From Glacieibacterium frigidum (GTDB lineage Bacteria; Pseudomonadota; Alphaproteobacteria; Sphingomonadales; Sphingomonadaceae), in assembly GCF_007097155.1 (NCBI RefSeq), contig NZ_VJWA01000001.1, forward strand, positions 777,501 through 841,500: DNA of 64,000 nt, written 5' to 3'. The stretch's first letter is position 1. Each line of letters opens with the position of its first letter. Positions 11,116-19,786 of the stretch are shown piece by piece. The translations under genes and the position numbers were made by a program. Under the pieces are notes generated by a model. It searched no databases. It saw only the letters and a program-made list of their open reading frames with translations, and was not told the DNA's origin.

Positions 11116-11987
11116 TCGCTCCGCGCGATCTGGTAACGTGCGGTATCGACCCCGCGCACGATTTCGATGGTCGTCCCCGCCGGCGCTCGCGGTGCGCGGG
11201 CCGCGACGCGGTGGACCCGGCGGGCGCGTCGGACGCGCCCCTGCACCGCGACGGTGGCGAGCGGGCGAACGCGGTCGCGCAGGTCGTCGACCTTGACGGT
11301 CGGGGCCGGGTCCATCGCTTCGAGCTGCGGATTTCGCAGCGTCAGGCTGAGTGTCCCGACGACGCTGGCGAGCGCCAGTTTCTGCGCCTGAACCGGCGTA
11401 ACCGCGACGGTGACGCTCTGCACGACCTCCGGCTTGTCCTTGGCCTCGTTGGCGTCCTGATTGACGGCCAGGACGCGGACGTTCTGTGCGAGCACGTCGG
11501 TGTAGGCGGGCTCGGTCATGGTCGGCGTGCGCGTGACAAGAATATCGACGCGCTCACCGGGCAGGATGAAGCCGCCGGTCCCGGTGACGTCGGTGACGCG
11601 AACCGTCGCGGCGCGCATGTCGGCGGGTATTTTCGTGGAAATGCTGGTGCGGCCGCCCGCGCCCGACAATTTCGTGAGCAGCAGCGGCTCGCCGGCGGTC
11701 AGCGGTACGGAGATCGTCCGATCGGCCTGGACGGCGGCGATGCTGCGGAAACTGCCCGCGGGCACGCTGTCGGCGGGCCATTCGACGATTTTCAGCTTGG
11801 CCGGGTCGATCTTGCTGCCGAACGGCAAAGTGTCGGCAGCGACGACGACCGGGGTTGATCGGGGGGCGGCGGCGATCGCCGCGCTCTCGGCGCCACCCCC
11901 CGATCCGATGTAGAAACGCATCACGAGAACAGCCAACAGACCGAGCGCGATTGCTCCGATTAACATGAAGAGCGACCGTTGCGGCAC
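11112..11987 (-). CDS. cpaB: Flp pilus assembly protein CpaB/RcpC
   Basis: A 291-aa periplasmic, membrane-anchored protein with an N-terminal helix (FMLIGAIALGLLAVLVM) and a SAF domain starting at VVVAADTLPFGSKID, followed by the RcpC/CpaB domain with GFILPGERVDILVTRT. It supports secretin and pilus assembly. GTG at 11987 is preferred because GAGGAACG lies 8-14 nt upstream. A gap of about 140 nt separates it from flp, with an imperfect inverted repeat. Confidence 0.92.
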   Translation of the reverse strand: MPQRSLFMLIGAIALGLLAVLVMRFYIGSGGGAESAAIAAAPRSTPVVVAADTLPFGSKIDPAKLKIVEWPADSVPAGSFRSIAAVQADRTISVPLTAGEPLLLTKLSGAGGRTSISTKIPADMRAATVRVTDVTGTGGFILPGERVDILVTRTPTMTEPAYTDVLAQNVRVLAVNQDANEAKDKPEVVQSVTVAVTPVQAQKLALASVVGTLSLTLRNPQLEAMDPAPTVKVDDLRDRVRPLATVAVQGRVRRARRVHRVAARAPRAPAGTTIEIVRGVDTARYQIARSE

Positions 11988-12081
11988 TGCCGACGTTCCT
12001 CGCTTTTAAGCAACTAAAGCAACACGATACACACATCCATCGTCCACCCTTGCGACCCGGGAAGGGCGATGGTTCGTTGAC

Positions 12082-12120
12082 GGACCAGGGTTCAAGGCGG
12101 GGTGCCCGGGCGCCCGGTCC
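12082..12120 (-). terminator. Imperfect inverted repeat between flp and cpaB (possible attenuator)
   Basis: GGACCAGGG and CGCCCGGTCC pair with one mismatch around a GC-rich loop just after the flp stop. There is no T run. Such a structure would let flp mRNA outnumber the downstream assembly genes, but this is inference. Confidence 0.35.
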
Positions 12121-12127
12121 GAAAGCA

Positions 12128-12310
12128 TTACGGCGTGACGCCGGCGGTGGTCAGGGTGCCCGTGGTGCGACCCATCGCGCCGCTGATCGAGCCCTGCAGG
12201 GCGATGGCAGCGACGACGATGCCGCCACCGATGACGGCGAGGATCAGCGCATACTCGGCCGCCGAAGCACCCGACTTGCTGACGCGAACTTTCTTCAAGA
12301 GCTTCATCAT
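12128..12310 (-). CDS. flp: Flp/Fap-type prepilin
   Basis: A 60-aa major pilin precursor. A short basic leader (MMKLLKKVRVSKSG) precedes the processing site G|ASAAEYALILA, with Glu +5 and Tyr +6 as in Flp pilins, and a single hydrophobic helix. It would be cleaved by CpaA and polymerised by CpaF/TadB/TadC. Adjacent ATGs at 12310 and 12307 follow GAGAGG about 10 nt upstream; a longer in-frame reading upstream is not needed. Confidence 0.95.
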   Translation of the reverse strand: MMKLLKKVRVSKSGASAAEYALILAVIGGGIVVAAIALQGSISGAMGRTTGTLTTAGVTP

Positions 12311-12356
12311 GATTGTACGCCTCTCAACTACACGCTGCTGCCAGCGTGGCCACACT

Positions 12357-12380
12357 CACTACCGTAGAATTACGGTAGTG
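12357..12380. promoter_or_regulatory. Perfect dyad upstream of flp
   Basis: CACTACCGTA-GAAT-TACGGTAGTG is a perfect 10-bp inverted repeat with a 4-nt centre, 47 nt upstream of the flp start. It may be a regulator operator or a 5'UTR stem-loop protecting the abundant pilin mRNA. It was not seen elsewhere in the window. Confidence 0.6.
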
Positions 12381-12518
12381 CTTGGAACAGGATGAGATGT
12401 TGGCAAGACGACAGCGATTTAACTGCGCTTTGCTACCCCTAGACCGACCGAGATCGGAGCCCCCCTGGCCCGTCTCTTAAACGAGAGCCAAATCGTCTTC
12501 AGCGCAACAGATTTTTAG

Positions 12519-12534
12519 TTAGCGACCGCTTAAC
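12519..12534. promoter_or_regulatory. Candidate CtrA-like box (TTAG-N7-TTAAC)
   Basis: In the 541-nt divergent region between flp and the TadG-like gene (12311-12851), TTAGCGACCGCTTAAC matches the CtrA pattern TTAA-N7-TTAAC with one mismatch. CtrA controls pilA in Caulobacter. Several other TTAA words occur in this AT-richer gap, so chance is possible. Apart from this and the dyad at 12357-12380, I see nothing definite in the gap. Confidence 0.3.
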
Positions 12535-12851
12535 GACGCCCAAGTATTAATATGTTCGCGTTCCGTTCGGGGTATCCACGAGCTAGCCCGATCACATTTT
12601 AACACTTCCCTTAACCAAAAACTTTTGGTGACAGGGTCTGATTGAGCAACCGAGGCACGTCTGCGTGGCCGAAGCCGGACGTTTCCGCGTGAATCTCCAA
12701 CGGTTAACCATCGTGCGTGCCGCGGCAGGACTCTCGACCGGCGGAGCTGCGGCGCGATACCGTAATAACCGAGGCTAACATTATCGGCGCGGATGATAAC
12801 CGGATCGTAAGAATTTCGGGCCACCCTAGGGATGGGGGCTGATTACCGAGT

Positions 12852-15167
12852 ATGCGTTTGCGTTCGATTTTTGGGGGTGTCCTGCGTGGACGCGGCGGGG
12901 CCGTCAGCGGCATCGCGGCGATCCTGCTGCCCGTGACGCTCGGGACTGCGGGCCTTGTCATCGAACATGGGCGCGGCCTGGTCGAGAAGGTCGAGAACCA
13001 GCGCATCGCCGACCTGAGCGCCTATGCCGGCGCGGTTGCCTACAACACCACCGTATCCCAGAACGCGATGACCAACGCCGCGAAGGCGGTTGCCGCGCTG
13101 AATGGCATTCCGGCTGCATCTGTGAATGTAGCCCTCGTCACGTCGCCCGCCGCTCCGGCGAACTCGGCGGTGCGTGTTACCGTGACGACCAACGTCACCA
13201 TGATGCTGTCGCGGGTCGTCGGCGCGCCCGCCACTCTGGCCGTGCCCGCCGAAGCCTTCGCCGAGCTGCGCCCATCGGTCGATTCGTGCATCCTTGCCCT
13301 CGCCGCGTCGGGCGGCGGCGTCCAGATGATCGGCGGCGCGCAGCTTAACGCGCCGGCCTGCGTGACGGCGTCCAATGCCGCGATCTCGGTACCGTGCGGA
13401 ACGGGGCTACGCGCGGTCGGGGTCGCCTATAATTCGGCCGCACTACCGTCCCAGCCGTGCGGCGGCATCCAGGGGCCGAACGGGTCGGCCGCGACGATCG
13501 TCAAGAAGGTGACCAACGATCCACTTGCCGGCAATGCCGACATCGCGACGGCGCGCGCGCGCCTGGTCCCCGTTGCTGCACTGACCGCGCCGGGAGCGCC
13601 GGTTGGGCCGGGCGTCCCGGCAATTGCCGCGCCGACCGGCACCTTCCTCGATATCGAACTCGGCTACGACGACGCCAAGACCAAGACCCAAGCGATCGCG
13701 CTCGGCTGCACGGCGACCAAGTCGGGATCGACCTGGACGCTCAACTGCCCCCCGGGCGACCATCGCTTCAAAACTGTCTCGGTCGGCGGCGGCCTGGCGG
13801 TCGAATTTGTCGGCAACAGCCTGACCAACAACTTCTTCTCGATGGCGATGAGCACCGGGCCGGCGATCAATTTCGGCAACGCCAATTATCTGTTCATGCA
13901 GGGGCTGACGATCGGCTACGGCGGCGTGACCTTCGGCACCGGCACGCTCAACGTCATCGGTGGCCTGTCGACCGGCGCGACGACGACGATCGGATCGACC
14001 AACGTCAGCGTCACCGGCGACGCGACCTTCAACTCCACGACTCGCCTGACCGGTAACGGCCGGCTGTGGGTCGGCGGCAACCTGACGACCAAGGACACGC
14101 CGTCGATCGCCCAGCCCGAGATCCGCGTCGGCGGCAATTTCGCGGTGACCAGCCCGAGCGCCTTCAACAGCATCACCCAGCTGTCGGTGGGCGGCGCGAT
14201 GACCATCGGCACCTACGGCACCATGAGCTTCGGCGGCGGCACCTGGAACATCGTCGGCGGACTGACCACCGGGGGCAGCTCGACGATCACCATCGGCGCC
14301 GGCAATTTCACCATTGGCCGCAGCGCATCGACGTGCAGCGGCGCGCAGTTCAGCCTGTGCAGCAGCGCGGCCTCGCTGATCTTCGCCGGGCCCAGCAGCT
14401 TCGTCCTGCAAGCCGGGGTCGCGGCGACGGGCGGTTCGATCCTCGTGCTCGGCAGTAGCGGCACCACCAACAGCTTCCGGATCGGCGCCTCGACCAACGG
14501 CAACGCGGTGCAGATCGGTGGCGGCGCGACGTTCAGGACGGGCGATGCGACGGGCGTAAGCAGCATCTTCGAGCTGGGCGGCCACCTCAACATCGCGAGC
14601 GGCGGCGGCAGCTGCACGGTCATCGGCGCGGCGTCGCAGCACGACATCGCGGGCAGCATCCTGACCGCCGGCGCGACCGTGCTGGGCGCGGGGGTCTATA
14701 CGGTCACCGGGTCGATAGGGATCGGCGCCAATGGCGGCGGCAACGTGATGTGCAACGGTGCTAACACCGGCCTGCTGGCCAATGGCGTCAGCATGATTGT
14801 CGGCGCAGCCGGTGCGGCACTTACCGGGGCCTGCGCCGAACAGGCATTCTGCGTCGCCGCGGGCTATCAGACCGTCGTGGTCACGACGCCGACCGCGGGC
14901 ACCTACAAGCGGCTCGTCGTCGTCGGGCCAGCGACGGGCGCACGCGGCGCCTATTTTGCGCAGGGCGCATCGGCCACCACCCTGTCGGGCCTGTTCTACT
15001 TCCCCGTCGGGGCGATTCGCTTCGACGGTGCGGCGAGCGTCGGCAACGGCGCGGGCGAGTGCCTCCAGCTGATCGGCAAGGAGATCACGCTGAGCGGCGG
15101 TTCGCTGCTCGCCTCGACGTGCATCAGCGGCACCGCGAGTGGCGGCAAGGTCGTGCTGATCAAATGA
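12852..15167 (+). CDS. TadG-like Tad pilus-associated protein with long beta-helix
   Basis: A 771-aa protein. The N terminus (about residues 15-60) is the TadE/TadG-like membrane segment, AILLPVTLGTAGLVIEHGRG, found in pilus-assembly TadG relatives. The rest is unlike classical TadG: no von Willebrand motif is seen, and from about residue 270 onward there are many short Gly/Thr/Ser/Asn-rich repeats (such as VGGNLTT, VGGNFAVT, VGGAMTIG) that suggest a parallel beta-helix stalk. It overlaps the next gene by ATGA, forming a three-gene unit divergent from flp. The ribosome-binding site is weak (near ACCGAG). Confidence 0.75.
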   Translation: MRLRSIFGGVLRGRGGAVSGIAAILLPVTLGTAGLVIEHGRGLVEKVENQRIADLSAYAGAVAYNTTVSQNAMTNAAKAVAALNGIPAASVNVALVTSPAAPANSAVRVTVTTNVTMMLSRVVGAPATLAVPAEAFAELRPSVDSCILALAASGGGVQMIGGAQLNAPACVTASNAAISVPCGTGLRAVGVAYNSAALPSQPCGGIQGPNGSAATIVKKVTNDPLAGNADIATARARLVPVAALTAPGAPVGPGVPAIAAPTGTFLDIELGYDDAKTKTQAIALGCTATKSGSTWTLNCPPGDHRFKTVSVGGGLAVEFVGNSLTNNFFSMAMSTGPAINFGNANYLFMQGLTIGYGGVTFGTGTLNVIGGLSTGATTTIGSTNVSVTGDATFNSTTRLTGNGRLWVGGNLTTKDTPSIAQPEIRVGGNFAVTSPSAFNSITQLSVGGAMTIGTYGTMSFGGGTWNIVGGLTTGGSSTITIGAGNFTIGRSASTCSGAQFSLCSSAASLIFAGPSSFVLQAGVAATGGSILVLGSSGTTNSFRIGASTNGNAVQIGGGATFRTGDATGVSSIFELGGHLNIASGGGSCTVIGAASQHDIAGSILTAGATVLGAGVYTVTGSIGIGANGGGNVMCNGANTGLLANGVSMIVGAAGAALTGACAEQAFCVAAGYQTVVVTTPTAGTYKRLVVVGPATGARGAYFAQGASATTLSGLFYFPVGAIRFDGAASVGNGAGECLQLIGKEITLSGGSLLASTCISGTASGGKVVLIK

Positions 15168-15712
15168 GTGCGGCCCGGATCTGGCGCGCGCGCGGCGGTG
15201 CCGTCGCGGTCGAGTTCGCGATCATCGCGCAGGTGTTCGCGGTGATCTTCGCCGGCACTGCCGAGATCGGGATCATCTATTTGAAACGGCTGCAGCTCAA
15301 CAACACGCTCGCCGCCGCGACCAATTACGCGATGGTCAATACGGCGGCAGTGTCGAGCGCGGGCGGCGCGGCGCTCGCTACGACGCTGGCGGCGGTCCTC
15401 ACCGATGATGGTGTCGCTGCTCCGGCGACGGTGACGATCGTCGTCAACAACGGGCCGCGGCGCAGCATCCTGAACGGCGCCGCCACGACGGCGGGCACGG
15501 CGGCCGATGCCGATCGCTGCTATTGCCCGACCGCCACGACGACGGTCACGTGGGGGTCGCCGGTGACCTGCGGCAGCGCCTGCGCCAGCGGCCTGCGCGG
15601 CGGCAAGTTCGTCGAGCTGCGCGTCAGTCGTCCGCACACGGCGCTGTTCAGTGGCTTCGGCGGTGTCCGCGACGGCAAGATCGCGCTGATGTCGCTGGTG
15701 CAGACCGAATGA
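15164..15712 (+). CDS. tadE: TadE-like pseudopilin
   Basis: A 182-aa protein with the TadE signature at its N terminus: RGGAVAVEFAIIAQVFAVIF, with Glu five residues after the likely cleavage Gly-Gly/Ala, then a periplasmic domain with several cysteines (CYC, CGSAC). Such pseudopilins are processed by the TadV/CpaA peptidase. The start is set by the ATGA overlap with the TadG-like gene. Confidence 0.88.
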   Translation: MSAARIWRARGGAVAVEFAIIAQVFAVIFAGTAEIGIIYLKRLQLNNTLAAATNYAMVNTAAVSSAGGAALATTLAAVLTDDGVAAPATVTIVVNNGPRRSILNGAATTAGTAADADRCYCPTATTTVTWGSPVTCGSACASGLRGGKFVELRVSRPHTALFSGFGGVRDGKIALMSLVQTE

Positions 15713-16128
15713 TGCGGTCGCGGTCGGGAAGCGCGGCGGTCGAGTTCGCGTTGATCCTCGTGCCCTTCGTGCTGCTATTGTTCGGCGGTATGGAGTTCGG
15801 CCGGCTGATCTGGACGCGCAACGCGCTGCAGCAGACGGCGTTCGCCACCGCCCGCTGCATGGGGGTTCGCCAGGCGCCGTGCGCGACCGGGCTCCTGCCG
15901 GATGTCGCACGCAGCGTCACCTTCGCACGGACGCGCGCCGCCAGCTTCAGCGTTGCCGTTCCGGCCGCCGCCGTGGTGGCGACCGCCGCGGGGACCTGCG
16001 CCAGCCAGGGCGGCTTTTCGCGCGTAACGATCTCGACGAGCTTCCGGACGATCATTCCGCTGCTGCGCCCGATCCTGGGCGAAGCCTATCCGATCAGGGT
16101 CGTGGCCTGCTTTCCCAACCAGACGTGA
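15709..16128 (+). CDS. Second TadE-like pseudopilin
   Basis: A 139-aa protein beginning MMRSRSGSAAVEFALILVPF, the classic TadE G-S-A-A-V-E-F pattern, followed by one membrane helix and EFGRLIWTRNALQQTAFATAR. Three cysteines lie in the periplasmic part. It is the last gene of the plus-strand tad unit and overlaps the previous gene by ATGA. Confidence 0.88.
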   Translation: MMRSRSGSAAVEFALILVPFVLLLFGGMEFGRLIWTRNALQQTAFATARCMGVRQAPCATGLLPDVARSVTFARTRAASFSVAVPAAAVVATAAGTCASQGGFSRVTISTSFRTIIPLLRPILGEAYPIRVVACFPNQT

Positions 16129-16159
16129 CGCCCGTCCGCTTCCTGCGCGAACGGGCGTC
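16127..16159. terminator. Stem-loop between convergent tadE and PEP-CTERM genes
   Basis: GACGCCCGT and ACGGGCGTC form a perfect 9-bp stem that overlaps the TadE stop codon, followed by TCGCCTTT. It lies between two convergent genes, so it likely acts as a terminator, with only a weak T tract. Confidence 0.65.
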
Positions 16160-16165
16160 TCGCCT

Positions 16166-16795
16166 TTAGGCTGCGACCGCGCGCCGGCGCCGCAGCGACT
16201 GGCCGATCAGGCCGAAGCCACCGATCATCAGCGCCCAGCTCGCCGGCTCGGGCACCGCTGCCCCACTGATGTTGATCTGTGCGACGCCGAACGTGTCGGT
16301 ACCCGAGACCGAGAAATAGGCGATGCCCGGTGCCGTCAGCGTCAGCAGCGACCGGCTGTTGAGCCCGACGGTCAGGTCGTTGACCACTGACGAGATCAGG
16401 ACATTGTTGATGTCGAAGACCGACAGGGTGAGCTGGCCCGGCGATGCGAAGCCTGCCTCGACCGAGATGAAGCCGGTCGTCGTGCCGGTCGTCGTGCCCG
16501 CGACGATGATGCGACCGTCGACCGCCGTCAGCAGGTCGAGCACGCCCTCGCCGTTGATCCCGCCGAACGCCAGGGCGTCGCCGTCGTCGAAATAGCCCTC
16601 GACATTCCCGAACGAGAAATCGACGCCGAAATCGATGTAGTTGGTCCCAAGGACACCGCCCTCCGCGAGCAGGCCGAACGATGGAGTCTGCGCGACACTT
16701 GGATTGCTCGCCGGCCCGAACGATCCCGGCGAAAGTGCAGCCTGCGCCGACGTCGCGAGCCCTAAACCAAGAATGAATACAAGTTGACGCAACAT
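16166..16795 (-). CDS. PEPxxWA-type PEP-CTERM sorting domain protein
   Basis: A 209-aa exported protein. It has a signal peptide (LRQLVFILGLGLATSAQA), a Gly/Thr-rich beta domain, and a C-terminal sorting signal VPEPASWALMIGGFGLIG followed by an RRRR cluster. This signal is recognised by exosortase-type transpeptidases, and the PEPxxWA variant is characteristic of sphingomonads. No exosortase gene is in the window. The start at 16795 is chosen for the GGGGG a few bases upstream and the proper signal peptide. The target and role are unknown. Confidence 0.88.
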   Translation of the reverse strand: MLRQLVFILGLGLATSAQAALSPGSFGPASNPSVAQTPSFGLLAEGGVLGTNYIDFGVDFSFGNVEGYFDDGDALAFGGINGEGVLDLLTAVDGRIIVAGTTTGTTTGFISVEAGFASPGQLTLSVFDINNVLISSVVNDLTVGLNSRSLLTLTAPGIAYFSVSGTDTFGVAQINISGAAVPEPASWALMIGGFGLIGQSLRRRRAVAA

Positions 16796-17025
16796 AAATA
16801 CCCCCAAAGCTAGTAACTGCCGAAACAAGCGGCAGTGCACGTTCGGTCTGGTGCGAAAATTGTCAAGGTCTCTTCTATGAATATTTAGAGGCTGCGGCGT
16901 GAACAGATGCAAATCAAGCCGACTAGCTGCGTGATGGCGGCAAAACATGCGACTTGCTGCAGCCGCGGCGTTCCTACCCTCCCGGCACCTGCGAGCGAAA
17001 CCCGGTTTCATCCTCACCGCAATCG

Positions 17026-17036
17026 GGTATGACAAC
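17026..17036. promoter_or_regulatory. GntR-type operator candidate, upstream of the GH94-like gene
   Basis: GGTATGACAAC (reverse GTTGTCATACC), 25 nt before the GH94-like start, matches the motif found before nearly all units of this locus. Confidence 0.55.
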
Positions 17037-17061
17037 TTTACAAATAGCCGAACGGGGGGCG

Positions 17062-19344
17062 ATGATGAGAGCGGATGTATCGGAGGGCTGGGACCGGCGC
17101 AGTGTCATGGCCCTCTCCGCAGCCATCGCCGCGCCGGCCCTTCCGACCTGGGCTGCGCCGGCCGCGCCTGGGCTCGGGTCGTGGGCGACTTCGCGCGATG
17201 GCCTGCCGTCCTACAGCTACACCGGCGCGCTGCCGGCAGCCGCGAAGACCCGCAATGGCAAGGACGCCGAGGAGGCCCCGGATCCCGCATTCCTGATCGG
17301 TAACCACCGCATCACTGTATTCACCCACGTCAGCGGCATCATGCAGATCATGACAGGGGAGCGCGTCTGGGCGCGGGTCAATGCTGCGGACACGATCAAC
17401 TACGGCGTGAACGCCGCCCGGCTGCGCGTCGACGGCGCGACCCACAACCTGATCGGCCTCGCGTCGCTGGCGGCCGACCCCGCGACTGCCCGCCACTTCG
17501 GCTGCGGGTTCGCGCGCTACGCCTACCGCCCGGTGCGCGACGTGTCGGTGCGCCGCGTCGTGTCGATGGCGCCCTCCGCGTCGGTCGGCGGCGGTGTGCC
17601 GGCGTTCGTCGTCTCGATCACGCTCTACAACCGCTCGGGCTTCGCGCGCGACTTCGATTATGAAGAAACCATCCGCAATCACTACGTCACGGCCAGTCAG
17701 CAGCGGCTGCCGATGGCCGAGCGGACCGCACATTATCCGTCGACGACATCCCACGACGGTACGGTGGCCCTGGCCCGGACGCGGTTCGAGGCCCTGCAGT
17801 TCACCCCGCCCGCCGCGCCGACGGACGCGGTGATGCACGACGTCAGCCCTGCGAGCGTCTTCATGGCGGCCCAGCCCGCCGCGGGTGTATCCGCCGATAT
17901 GTCGGGGTCGACCGACGCCCAGCTCGTCGCGCGTTTCACGGGCATGATCCCGGCGCGGGGCAGCGTCACCTTCCACCTCGTCGTCGGCCTGACGCAAGGC
18001 TCGCTCGCCGACGCCGCAGCGACCGCCCGCGAACTTTTGTCAGGGGTCGACCCGGCGCGCCTCGACGAGGGCCTGTTCGCTGCCGCCTGGCGCCGCCACC
18101 TGCCCGACTATGCCCGCGAGCCCGATCCCGTGTTTCGCACCGAGATGACGTGGCACGCCCATGCGCTTGAGGCGATGGCGACGCACAGCGCGTATTTCGA
18201 CGAGACCTTCGTGCCGCAGGGCGTCGTCTATGCCTATGAGGACGGAGAGAATATCTCCAACCGCGACAATCTGCAGGCGCTACTGCCGCTCTGCTACACC
18301 AACCCCGCGCTCGCCCGCTCGTCGCTGCGCCACGTGCTCCGCCAGACGACGACGAACGGCGAGATCAAGCGTGGCACCGGCGGCATCGGCTATGTCTCGC
18401 CGAGCATCTACAAGGAGAGCGACGAGCAGCTGTACCTGTTCATGGCGCTCGCCGAGTATCTGCGCATCACCGGCGATCACGCGTTCCTCGACGACCTGCT
18501 GCCCGCCTATCCGCCCGACGGGACGGCGCGGTTCAGCGTGCTCACGCTGCTGCAGAAGCATTTCGTCTATCTGCGTGACGAGGTCGGGCTGGGGCCGCAC
18601 GGCCTGATCCGCATCCTCAACTCCGACTGGAGCGACTCGTTCTTCCACAAATACTCGCCGAACATCCTGATGCATGCGGCGGAGTCGCACCTGAACTCCG
18701 CGATGGCGCTGGCGGTGATGCCGGCGCTGATCACCGCGCTGAAGGCGGCCAGGCGCACCGACATCGACGACTTCGTCGCGGCACTCGAAGCCTATCATGC
18801 TGCGCTGACCACCGCCTATTTCAAGGACCTGGGGACGCGCGACTTCAGCGCGCGCGCCTATCTCAACGAGGGCAAGCCGAGCTATGGCCTCGATATCGTC
18901 TGCCTTGAGCCGCAGGGCTTCCTGCTGCAGGTCCCCGACCTCGCCGAGGCACGCAAGCGGGCGATCTACGACCGCGTCAAGGCGGCGACGCTCGATCCAA
19001 TCGGCTTCCGCATCCGCGAGCGGCCGATCTTCGGCGGCAAGGGCGAGGGCGAGGACGGCGGCATCTGGTTCGCGCTCGAGCATCAGATGGTGCGCGGCGT
19101 TGCCACCTTCGACAAGGCGGAGGCGCGCCGCCTGCTGCACCGCATGAGCTTCGCCAACTTCGCGCGCGTCTATCCGGATTACTGGATGGGCCGCTGGACG
19201 CACTTCGACTGCGTGCAGTCGACGCTGAGCGAGCGCGAGGGGCTGCTCAACTACTGGCGCGGCACCTTCCGCCAGCAGAGCATGGGCTATTGCTCGCACG
19301 TCCACTCATGGCCGCTCTACAATTACCACCGCGTCATGAAGTGA
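17062..19344 (+). CDS. Tat-exported GH94/GH36-like glycoside hydrolase or phosphorylase
   Basis: A 760-aa protein. The N terminus WDRRSVMALSAAIAAPALPTWA is a Tat-like signal. Residues roughly 60-340 look like a beta-sandwich, and the C-terminal half looks like an (alpha/alpha)6 barrel, with the RDNLQALLPL helix, SDWSDSF (compare the DWND motif of GH94 phosphorylases) and GGKGEGEDGGIWFALEHQM. The fold assignment is inferred; substrate and chemistry (hydrolysis or phosphorolysis) are open. A periplasmic phosphorylase would be odd. ATG at 17062 follows GGGGGG. It opens the sugar locus, just before the TonB receptor. Confidence 0.65.
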   Translation: MMRADVSEGWDRRSVMALSAAIAAPALPTWAAPAAPGLGSWATSRDGLPSYSYTGALPAAAKTRNGKDAEEAPDPAFLIGNHRITVFTHVSGIMQIMTGERVWARVNAADTINYGVNAARLRVDGATHNLIGLASLAADPATARHFGCGFARYAYRPVRDVSVRRVVSMAPSASVGGGVPAFVVSITLYNRSGFARDFDYEETIRNHYVTASQQRLPMAERTAHYPSTTSHDGTVALARTRFEALQFTPPAAPTDAVMHDVSPASVFMAAQPAAGVSADMSGSTDAQLVARFTGMIPARGSVTFHLVVGLTQGSLADAAATARELLSGVDPARLDEGLFAAAWRRHLPDYAREPDPVFRTEMTWHAHALEAMATHSAYFDETFVPQGVVYAYEDGENISNRDNLQALLPLCYTNPALARSSLRHVLRQTTTNGEIKRGTGGIGYVSPSIYKESDEQLYLFMALAEYLRITGDHAFLDDLLPAYPPDGTARFSVLTLLQKHFVYLRDEVGLGPHGLIRILNSDWSDSFFHKYSPNILMHAAESHLNSAMALAVMPALITALKAARRTDIDDFVAALEAYHAALTTAYFKDLGTRDFSARAYLNEGKPSYGLDIVCLEPQGFLLQVPDLAEARKRAIYDRVKAATLDPIGFRIRERPIFGGKGEGEDGGIWFALEHQMVRGVATFDKAEARRLLHRMSFANFARVYPDYWMGRWTHFDCVQSTLSEREGLLNYWRGTFRQQSMGYCSHVHSWPLYNYHRVMK

Positions 19345-19744
19345 CCGGTCTGACCCATAGAGGCTCGCGCCCCCGGAGCGTCCTGTCCTGGCCGGTCTAG
19401 ATGTTCCCGGTTCCGCCAGCGGCGCTTGCCCGACTGATCTGGCGCCAGTGCGAATGTGAAAGATCGAGGTCAGGCCGCGGCGCACAGCCATGGCCGACGC
19501 AAAGTTGTTCGACATATCGGGCAAAACTGGAGGTGCCGGCACGTATCGCTTTGGCGTTCGAGCAATCCGACGCTGACGGGACGCGACCAGAAGAGGCGCC
19601 TACCCACACCAATGAGATCTATAACCCACTCGATTTTAACATATAAATGACTGACGGTGCAATGATGCAACGCCTCGCTGGGTATCGTTTGAAGGCTCGA
19701 AAAAAAGGTCGGACCCGTGTTGATTCGGGTCAGACTTGTCGATA
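19345..19744. other. Intergenic region upstream of the TonB receptor
   Basis: About 400 nt without a convincing gene. A 6-bp stem (GACCCG...CGGGTC, 19712-19731) has an A run on its left side, so it could be a weak terminator for minus-strand transcription, although no minus-strand gene is seen here. The operator-like site follows at 19745. Confidence 0.45.
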
Positions 19745-19758
19745 GTTGTAATACCAAC
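19745..19758. promoter_or_regulatory. GntR-type operator candidate, upstream of the TonB receptor
   Basis: GTTGTAATACCAAC is the best example of the locus motif and fits TNGT-N3-ACNA exactly. It ends 28 nt before the receptor start, a position suited to repression. Confidence 0.7.
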
Positions 19759-19786
19759 GAAGAAAATAAGCTCTGGGGGGTATCCG

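Noticed and set aside
12519..12824. A 101-codon minus-strand frame in the tad divergent gap
   Set aside because: No ribosome-binding site, atypical composition and overlap with the promoter region.
14070..14330. Short repeats in the TadG-like gene as a CRISPR or tandem repeat array
   Set aside because: The repeats are degenerate at DNA level and in frame; they reflect protein repeats.
19712..19731. Stem-loop with a neighbouring A run as a terminator
   Set aside because: Only 6 bp, oriented for minus-strand transcription where no gene ends; mentioned only in the gap description.
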